A stretch of DNA of 64,000 nucleotides from the NCBI GenBank assembly GCA_018894105.1, contig CM032133.1, positions 13,654,501 to 13,718,500 of the forward strand, written 5' to 3'. The notes under the pieces were generated by a model that was not told the origin of the DNA, did no database searches, and saw nothing but the letters and a program-made list of their open reading frames with translations. The DNA comes from Jacaranda mimosifolia (lineage: Eukaryota; Streptophyta; Magnoliopsida; Lamiales; Bignoniaceae). A program made the translations under genes and the position numbers. Of this stretch, positions 56,501 to 64,000 are shown piece after piece. How positions within the stretch are numbered: position 1 is the first letter of the stretch; every line of letters starts with the position of its first letter.

Positions 56501-57428
56501 GAAGGTTGGAGGACTGCCCAAACCTTCCACCTTTAGTGACTAGTTTCCTATTTACTAAGCTAAAGGTTGATCAATGAATTTTCTCAAGAAAAATACTGAT
56601 CTTTTGATCTTAAAGGCACTCTAGAGCATCCTAAAATATTTCATCAAGATTGGATCGATAGGGGTCCTAAGAGGGAGGAACCATGAAAGTTTCAGGGCAT
56701 CATGACATTCAAGGGAGGCAAGGATAAAGGGATATTAACACTAGACTTGTACATTTGATCACTGGAGATTTCAGTATTTTTAATTAACTTCAATCTCATT
56801 ACATTCCTTAATTTGAACAAGATAGGGTATTAGGTATAGACTGGAGCAAAGTTGGATTTCCACCTCAATATCATCATTTGATTGGGAGCAAAAGGCATTT
56901 TCTACAAGATATGTTTAGCATTCAAATGATGCACAAAAAAACCCTCAAGAAACTCTAGGATTTCTAAAAAAATTAGGAATGCTGCAAAAAGGAGCAAGAA
57001 CTTGAAGGGTGGCAAGAGCTCTTCCACTTCGTCGAAGGAGAGGACCGTTGTTGGTGTATCTTTCTTGTGGGTAACTCGCCTAGTCTCAGTAAAATTAGGG
57101 TTTATGAAGACTGAATTTTGAGACTTTGAGACTCTAAGAGTAGAGGCGCAAAAGATCCGCTTCCCACTACCTCAACAAAGGATTTGTACAAAGAAGCTCA
57201 ATCACAACTGGGAAAAGAGAATTCTCCATTGTAAAAGTCCAAGACATGACACAAAATCAAATGCCAACCGCCAAACACAGCAACACCATGGCAACCTTGG
57301 CCATTTGAGCGGCACAAGGGTGGTCACGGTTTCTAACTGAATGCCTTAGTGGATCAGTGAGAAATCTTGGCTGAGAGAATACAAAGGGGAGGAGAGGTGA
57401 GGTGGGAGGTGCCACATTTTTTCATCAC
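56501..57428 (-). pseudogene. LINE 5' UTR and ORF1 remnant
   Basis: The sequence lies between the TSD at 57429 and ORF2. A short block near 56870-56930 (NAKH...KMPFAPNQMMI, then WKSNFAP) resembles the DUF4283-type region of plant L1 ORF1. The rest is too degenerate to assign. The 5' part has a leader-like, less AT-rich composition (57290-57420). Confidence 0.55.
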
Positions 57429-58165
57429 TTACCATATAAAAATTTATATGAAAAACGTGCTCTTATTCTTCGAAACGATACATTTCCCAAAATACATTTC
57501 TCCAACACATTTCCCCTAAAATGCCTCAGGACAAAAACAAACATTGCATAGTTGTTCTGCTAAAATCCAATAGACCTCCAAAATAGGGAAGTAGAGTACC
57601 CATACACTACCATCAGAAAATGTTAGCAATTCAGCCATAAGCATCTGCTCCGAATGCTCATTTTCTTGCCTAAACATCAGCCACAATTGCCACCAGTAAT
57701 AAATACAAATTCTTTCAGTAGCCTCTTGCAAGTAAATGAATCATTTTATCTACACACCGAAGTGCTTTCTGGACGACTGATCCAACACTGGGTATCCAAG
57801 CTACCACAAATAGCATGACAGTTCATGTGGAGGACGCAGACTCCATGAGATTTGAATAAAGCAGCAGTTCAACCACCCGAATGATCTTCCTCCATAACTA
57901 TATATGTGCAAGTGAGAATAGCCACAACTACAGGCACATTAATTTATACATTGTGAACCCAAAATCCAAATTAAATCCTCGCATCTTTCATTTCCATGAT
58001 TAACATTTGAAGTGATGAAATATGCAATTCATTAAGTCCACCAGGCTGAGAAACTGAAAAATATAATCTCTGCAAGTTCATTCTTCATTATGAAGTTGTG
58101 TTAACAATCCAGAGCTCCAGCAGGGGACACCACTGAAAAAATTTGAGCAGTCAAGGAGTATTTTT
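57429..58165 (-). other. Downstream flank and probable 3' UTR of the Rab escort protein gene
   Basis: No gene is seen. The stop codon of the host gene is at 58166-58168 and the LINE begins about 0.74 kb further on. The 3' UTR and polyadenylation site should lie here; no single signal stands out. Confidence 0.5.
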
Positions 58166-61031
58166 CTATGGATCCAGCTCAGAGCTTCCATCTTCCTGAT
58201 GCTCATCAGATACGCTTGTCATCGGGAAGAATTCTTCATTAGGATATATCTCTTTGAATAGCTGCGGAAAACAACCAAAGGTCGTTGGCTAGTCAGCAAA
58301 CACCTAACGCATACAGAGGAATTTTTAAGATCAGAAAAGGTCCACTCTCATTCAAACCAGGCTACAGTGAATAGGGGCCGGCATATGGAAGATCTTACGG
58401 AATTATTGTGCAGAGAGAGAAAGCATAACTAAATACACTGAGCTTGAGAATTGTTACCTTTTGAGTTGCATCTAGGAGATTATTATAGTGTAGATGCTCA
58501 TCTGGAGTTGGTGTGTAGCTGATGGAGTCAAAAGCATCCTGAAACTGAAAGTGATAAAACGAACATATCATGACCAAGGAACCAAATCAGGAGAAACAAT
58601 AATTAGTAGGGATTTCAGTTCCCACTTTGTTTCAATGAGGTTAGATACCATCCTTGATAACCAGTCCACTACACAGAGGAGACAGAACATTGAGGCAGAT
58701 AACACCTGTTGTTTCTTTACTTAGTCATCTTTTTCATTCCATTTAGCACAAATGGACTTGACTTATATCTAGCAAACAATATAAAGAATAGATATTATTC
58801 ACTTTCATAGATCAAAGGTAGAATTGTAGATTCCCCATAAGATCTCTCTCCCCCTTAATTGCCACCAGCTATCTTTTTTCCAAGAGGTTGGAAACCATAA
58901 CAGGAATTTGGCAGCAAAATCAAACAAATTTATCCATCTCACCCCTACATCGTCCTCCAAAAAGAATGCCCGATACCTGAGAACATGTATTAAGCCTCTG
59001 TCTTGACAGCTTGCTTTGCTAGGTGCCAGAAACAATTGAGCTAATGCATTTAATTTGATTACCAACTGAAGTTCTGCTAAACCTTAAAGTTCTGAAGAAG
59101 GCAACTCATCCCGTTAAATTTCTCACTTTCATGAAAACCAAACCCTTACTCTCCACCAAACATGTTTCTGGTGGATAAACTACTTCCGGTGTTTTGTTTG
59201 TTCCATTCTCTTTGAGGAAGAGGTCTCTTTCCAATGGGTAGTCATAAACAAATTGTGCACATGCTTAATAATTTCAAACTTTCAGAATGGCATATGACAG
59301 TCCTCTCATCACTTAATAGCAAGTTATTAGAGGACTTATTGAAGCGGCAGAGGACATTAGTTCTGGTGGCATTCACTAGAAAATTGAGTTTTCATTGCTC
59401 ATAAGACATTAGAGTAAGATATCTTCCAATAGTAGAACTTCACTTAGAAGTTAAAAAGGACATATCAGAATCCTCAAAGCAGTAAAGTAGTAAATTTGAG
59501 GTTGATTCATCTCTCCAAACCAAAATTAATAGAACAACATTCAATTGTTAAAGAGAAAGTCTTTGAATTAGATCATGTATCAAATTTGCCTAATGCCATA
59601 GGTTGTGGGAAGATAATCGGAGCATGCTTAATGTAATTCTGAGACTTAAGATGCAAGAAGGATACTGCTTTTGTGTTGGAAACTGAAAAACATCATTGAT
59701 AGCCTAATAGTTAGGTGAACTAACTTCCAGGTGATGCATTACTTGGCATGTCCTCTACGTTGACTGCAACAAAGATTAACAGCTTATTATAAGGTGACCT
59801 TTCCAATGAATGCAAAACATGGCATGTCCTACATGTTAATTGGAATCAAAGTGTTTCTTTGCCCAAGACGAAGGAAAGCCAGTTATTCTCTGCTTGTAAC
59901 AGTGTACATTCAAGACAATTAATGAAACTATAGGAGAAAAAACAAAGGACAAGGGGCAAACCCTAATCTGCTTTTGAATATACAAGGCGCTCCAAAGCAA
60001 ACAGGGTTTTTCTTCCGTATTTAAATTATCCATCCCATCATTCACAGAGTTCCCGGAAATAGGCACAGAGAACATGGCGTTTATGCCTGCATTTAGTAAT
60101 TTCTTCCCTTCTACAGCATTATCACACATTGCTGACAGATAAGTCACAAACCTGATAATAAAATGGATAAAGTAACAAATGTTAAATGATATTCCAGTTA
60201 CCAACTTATGATAAGTGATAAAAATATTATACAGAAATATCATCACAGGAGGGGATGTGCATTGTTAAGTGTGACAAAGTGAATCTGACCCAGTCAAAAA
60301 AGATAAGATAATCAAGGTTGTTGATGCGCTCTTCCATTGAGATGAACTATGTAATGGAATGAAGGATATAGCTTAAAGTTCAAATGATATAAGAAGGTAA
60401 ATGTGAACTTACATCCCAGAGGGGCACACAGCTACATTGCCACTCAACTGGAGCACACGGACAGACGTTATTTGTTCTGGGTACAAAGCTGCATAGAAAG
60501 AAGAATTAGCAAATCAAGTACTGTTTGTGAAAATGTCAGCACAATTAAAATAAACGGCTTACATCTTGGAGGGAAGAAAACCAGGCAATTAGCAACTTCT
60601 GGTTTTATAGAATTCTTTGCAATGCAAATTCCCCGGGCAACCTTCTCCTTAGCATCTGAGAGGCAGACATCAAGAGAACTTGCCACTTGTTCAGCACGAG
60701 CCAAAGTGGATGGAATCGTGAAAGAGGGAGCAAGAATCAGCTGACGGCTGAATAACTCCTGACCAGAAATTAACTTAACACCCTTATATGTACCATCATC
60801 CTGTGAAAAATGCACATTGGTATATGAGAACTGGCACAATCAGATGGAAGGATATGTGCCATGCATGCCGGATATGATAACTGGAGATGACATGCCATAG
60901 GACAATAATCAAGCACTCATGCGATGGCTAGAATCGTGCATCTGTCAGCCACAAATCACTAACAGAAAACAACATAAGAAAATTATTCAAACCTTATCCA
61001 TGAGCGCAGCAACTATGGGCATTCGCAAAAC
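58166..61031 (-). CDS. REP: Rab escort protein (REP/CHM-like), C-terminal exons
   Basis: Six exons with GT/AG borders and consistent phases: 61031-60993 (VLRMPIVAALMDK), 60800-60563 (YKGVKLISGQELFS ... FFPPR), 60488-60413 (SLYPEQITSVRVLQLSGNVA), 60151-59962 (MFVTYLSAMCDNAVEGKKLL ... YIQKQIR), 58538-58458 (DAFDSISYTPTPDEHLHYNN) and 58261-58166 (LFKEIYPNEEFFPMTS ... ELDP, stop). Together they encode 239 residues, about the C-terminal 40% expected for a plant REP. REP presents newly made Rab GTPases to geranylgeranyl transferase II, so it acts in the cytosol in membrane traffic. The EEFFP end and YKGVKL block separate it from Rab GDI. No stop or frameshift is seen. Upstream exons are not in the window. 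It may be a paralogue, but looks intact. Confidence 0.87.
58539..59961 (-). other. Long intron of the Rab escort protein gene
   Basis: 1.4 kb between two coding exons in phase 0. Short frames at 58805-59065 and 58494-58724 have no family resemblance. The donor at 59961 reads GTTTGC and the acceptor TTTCAG. Confidence 0.7.
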
Positions 61032-62000
61032 CTGCAAAAGAAATTCAAATGACGAAGGAGAACATTAGAGACTACCAAAAGGAAACATAAACATAAACAT
61101 AATAAAAAAAATAAAAAAAGGAATACAAGGCTAACATCAGTCATTGGCTATAAATCATAATTGTGAAGGGAACAGCAAAAAGACGTCTTCATTAAACATA
61201 ATAACAGTTCACATCCATCGGCATGAAATCAAGAGTATTACATATTTAAGTTTCAACAGGATAAACAAATGGCTCATACAAAGGGCAGAGTCATCTTCAA
61301 GACAGGAACATCTGATTAAATGCTAAACCTTGCAAAACTTCTTTCAAAAGTACTGGTGGAACCAAAAGAACCACTAAAATATAAAGATGTGGTCTACCCC
61401 ATCTCTTTAAGATGGAAACAATAAGCTAAAAATGCTTTTTTTGATGAGAAGGCAAGAAACAGTCCTTGGAGTTGAGAGATGGGCTAAGAAGGTTTCTAAA
61501 TTTTAATAAATTGGTAAAGGCCCCTATAACGTACGCATGCCTTTACAACGCTTCATAAGTTCATGAGACCATTTTATAATTGCATTAGTTTGTTACCTTT
61601 TTACTGATAAAGTGCTAATCTGTAACCCACCATTTTTTTATATGTTATGTAAAAAAGACAACTCAAGAGACAAGGAGCACTCCAAACACAGTCAAATTTT
61701 TCTCTATGTCCCCTCTCTCCCCCTCAACAAACCTAATCTTTCTTTCTTTAGCCTTTTCTCTCTCTTCCCCATTCTTAAACATTCCAGCCAACCTTCTTCC
61801 TTGAGTCAGTAAATCACCAAACATAGTTTGTTTTCTTTGGTTACCTCTACAAGTTTGCAAACTGGTGCTAGTTACTCTTTTCGGACAGAGTGGATCCAGG
61901 ATCAGTTTTGGAGCACGCAACCTTTTCCTTTAGTCCTTTCACTTAAGTGTTTTTTTCACTTGGAACTACTTTTTACTTCAACTCCGCTTAGAGTGCTTTA

Positions 62001-62500
62001 AACTAGAACTTTAGCATTTGGAAAAATATGAGTTATATAATAGACAAGATGACAGTGCATGGTAATGTTCAGATAAGAAAACATAAAATATTAGGATACT
62101 TCTGCCCACCCAAGATCTATATATAATCACTGTGATTCACCGCCCAGCAATACAGCAAGACAGACACACACACACTCTCTCTCAAACTAGAACTTTAACA
62201 TTTGGAAAAATACGAGTTGTATAATAGACAAGATGGTAATTGGTAATACATGGTAAAGTTCAGATGAGAAAACATAAAATATTAGGATACTTCTGCCCAC
62301 CCAAGACCTATGTATAATCACTGTGATTTACCGCCCAGCAATACAGCAAAGACTCTCTCTCTCTCTCTCTCTCTTAATATTTGGAAAAATACGAGTTATA
62401 TAATAGACAAAATGATAGTACATGGTAAAGTTCAGATAGGAAAACATAAAATACTAGGATACTTCTGCCCACCCAAGACATATATATAATCACTGTCCTA
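62001..62500 (+). repeat. About 185-bp tandem repeat, 2.7 copies, with (CT)n
   Basis: Units start near 62001, 62184 and 62374. Each carries 'ttggaaaaatacgagttata', 'aaaacataaaatattaggat' and 'acttctgcccacccaaga'. (AC)n/(CT)n tracts separate units, the longest CT run at 62350-62373. Confidence 0.9.
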
Positions 62501-63132
62501 CTGTTTCATTTTTGTCTTATGCCTCTAATATGTTATATCAAAGGTCCACCAGCCAACATTAATCAGATAACCATTAGCTTTAGTGTGGAGGCAAGCAGAA
62601 TCACATATCCTGTCTCTCTATCCCTTCACAAAAAGCCCCTCTCTAGGACATAAAGCTTCTGACAACTAGAAGAAACCTTTTTCATCAATTTCATATAATT
62701 GAAATGGTTGTGAGTCCGGACGCAGGTGCAACGTAGTTGGTTATATATTGCTTCAAGCCTCATTAATTAACACGAGAAAACAATGAAAGATTGGAAAAGA
62801 GAAAAGAAAAAAGGAAAAGAAAGCTGAGAGGCTTGTCATCGCCACTTGATCTCACTCATGAAAAAACAAAAATAATATCCTCATAATGGTACAAATTGTG
62901 AGCTGTAACTGCTTTCATCATTTCCTTTGTCCCCCCTGTCATTCTAGCATCACTTACAGGTCTTTTATTTTTCTTATCCAAAAGCCATGAGGAAGTCACT
63001 CATGCCAGGGTGTAGGAGAAAGTATATTCCTCTCCATATTCCAAGACAGAATCAGATGGCCACTTTTAGTCGTGCCACACTTCATAACGTTTAAATAATG
63101 AGGAAATCCATATTTGAATAATAAGATTCGAG

Positions 63133-63604
63133 TAGGGATGCAAATGAACCGAGCTGGCTCGAAAAGCGTTCGAGCTCAAGCTAAATAATTCTTGCTCGCA
63201 AGCTCGCGAACCTATATTTTTTATTAAAAAAAATATTTATATATAAAAATATAATAAAATATACTAATTTTAATTTTTCTTTATAAAATAATTTAACTTT
63301 TCGAGCTCGAGCCGGACTCGAGCCTATAACTAATTTTAAATATAATAAATTTAAAAAATTTTAATAAAATAATTTAACTTTTTGAGCTCGAGCCCGAACG
63401 GAACTCGAGCCTATAGCTTGATTATGAGTTCGAGCCCAATGAATCGAGTCGAGCCGAGCCCAAACAAGTGCTCAAGCCTCAATTTTCTAAGCTCATCGAA
63501 CTCGAGCTCGAGTTCGATTCATTTGATTCGAGCTCGAGCTTGAGCTTGAAAAAATGATCAAAGGTAAGGTCGGCTCGGCTCAGCTCGGCTCGTTTGCATC
63601 CCTA
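63133..63604. mobile_element. hAT-type MITE, 472 bp, perfect TSD GATTCGAG
   Basis: Ends are TAGGGATGCAAATGAACCGA and, inverted, TAGGGATGCAAACGAGCCGA. GATTCGAG stands at 63125-63132 and 63605-63612. Arms are rich in 'gagctcgag'; the centre is AT-rich. It is a sibling of 43876-44476. No coding sequence. Confidence 0.92.
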
Positions 63605-64000
63605 GATTCGAGATTGTGCATCATGTAGATTTTATAAAAGCATAGACAACCAAATGTTTCCTAAAACTCGAGTTGACACTCTCTAACTCAGCCAAGTCAA
63701 AGGGAATTGAAAGAAATTTATAAAATCCTTTCAATTTACTGAAAAGGAGTGTTTACTCATTCGGCCACTCCACCCCAATGAATGCTGAACTATTGGGCTG
63801 ATCCGAGTTGCATTAAAAAACTAAGAGTAAATCTTCATTAATTCAGAATTGTTGAACAACTCAGGAGTAATTTAGGAAAAGAAGTCTCCTCAATCAACCA
63901 ACTCTCAACAAATGCTTCAACAATAATAATTCCGAGATTCCGGTCAGGTTTCACTTTATCACTTGATCAGAATTTAGACCAATTAATGATCTCATCGCAT

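Larger units (their letters stand above)
21156..57428 (-). mobile_element. L1-type LINE, about 5.4 kb of its own sequence spread over 36 kb by nested insertions
   Basis: Pieces in correct L1 order lie on the minus strand: 5' region (57428-56500), endonuclease (56500-56100 and 55200-55030), an inverted middle piece (54544-54973), RT (42474-42269 and 40043-39019), post-RT region (36238-35979 and 34783-34537), RNase H (25798-24490), and 3' end (21601-21156). A poly-T tract at 21160-21166 marks the poly(A) tail. TTACCATATAA occurs at 21145-21155 and 57429-57439 and is the target duplication. Subtracting inserts leaves about 5.4 kb, a normal plant L1 length. Every joint between pieces carries a TSD of the inserted element. 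Confidence 0.82.
61032..64000 (-). other. Upstream intron (at least 3 kb) of the Rab escort protein gene
   Basis: The expected preceding exon (the 'YGQGELPQAFCR' region of REP proteins) was searched for by eye on the minus strand and not found, so the intron runs past the window edge. It holds a three-copy tandem repeat and a hAT MITE. No other gene seen. Confidence 0.55.

Noticed and set aside
58395..61031. Rab GDP dissociation inhibitor instead of Rab escort protein
   Set aside because: The related fold is shared, but the YKGVKLISGQ block, the FFPPRSLYPEQ block and the EEFFP C-terminus fit REP better.

Overview
This window is nuclear DNA from a flowering plant, probably a eudicot; the species cannot be named from the sequence. 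It is AT-rich and repeat-dominated. The clade-specific contents are plant types: chromodomain Ty3/gypsy (Tekay/Del-like), a Tat-like pol with two RNase H domains, a TR-GAG-type element, a plant L1 LINE, Mutator-like elements (MULEs), hAT, CACTA and PIF/Harbinger elements. Only one ordinary host gene is recognisable: the 3' exons of a Rab escort protein gene (minus strand, 58166-61031), whose upstream exons lie beyond the window.

Region 1 (1-15.1 kb): the end of a Tekay-like LTR (to 1762) cuts a large MULE, here called MULE-A. MULE-A keeps the transposase C-terminus on the plus strand (1763-2580) and a convergent DUF1985/Ulp1-protease gene on the minus strand (about 14.0-10.5 kb). Between and within them are tandem arrays built on the hexamer GTACTT. 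One array is split by a composite of an LTR-derived 41-bp minisatellite and a circularly permuted Ty3/gypsy pol. A PIF/Harbinger-like MITE (8913-9813) has its empty site preserved in a neighbouring duplicate.

Region 2 (15.1-21.1 kb): AT-rich DNA with a GC-ended hAT MITE (16783-17291) and a complete but degenerate gag-only LTR element (17464-21097, TSD CTAAT).

Region 3 (21156-57428): one L1 LINE on the minus strand, flanked by TTACCATATAA, has been stretched from about 5.4 kb to 36 kb by nested insertions. In order along the plus strand these are: a Tekay solo LTR; MULE-B (with captured-gene-like DNA and a Tekay element inside it); a CACTA element; MULE-C (truncated transposase); a 2.2-kb solo LTR; MULE-D (about 12 kb, a plant mobile domain gene convergent with a MULE transposase, itself hit by a hAT MITE, a solo LTR and a MULE MITE); and a long-TIR MITE. 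Most boundaries are supported by target-site duplications seen directly in the sequence. A short inversion flipped one end of MULE-D together with its TSD and a piece of the LINE.

Region 4 (57.4-64 kb): the Rab escort protein exons, their downstream flank, and a long upstream intron holding a three-copy tandem repeat and a second member of the hAT family seen inside MULE-D. All element-encoded genes carry stops or frameshifts, so the window is mostly a record of successive insertions next to one conserved host gene.
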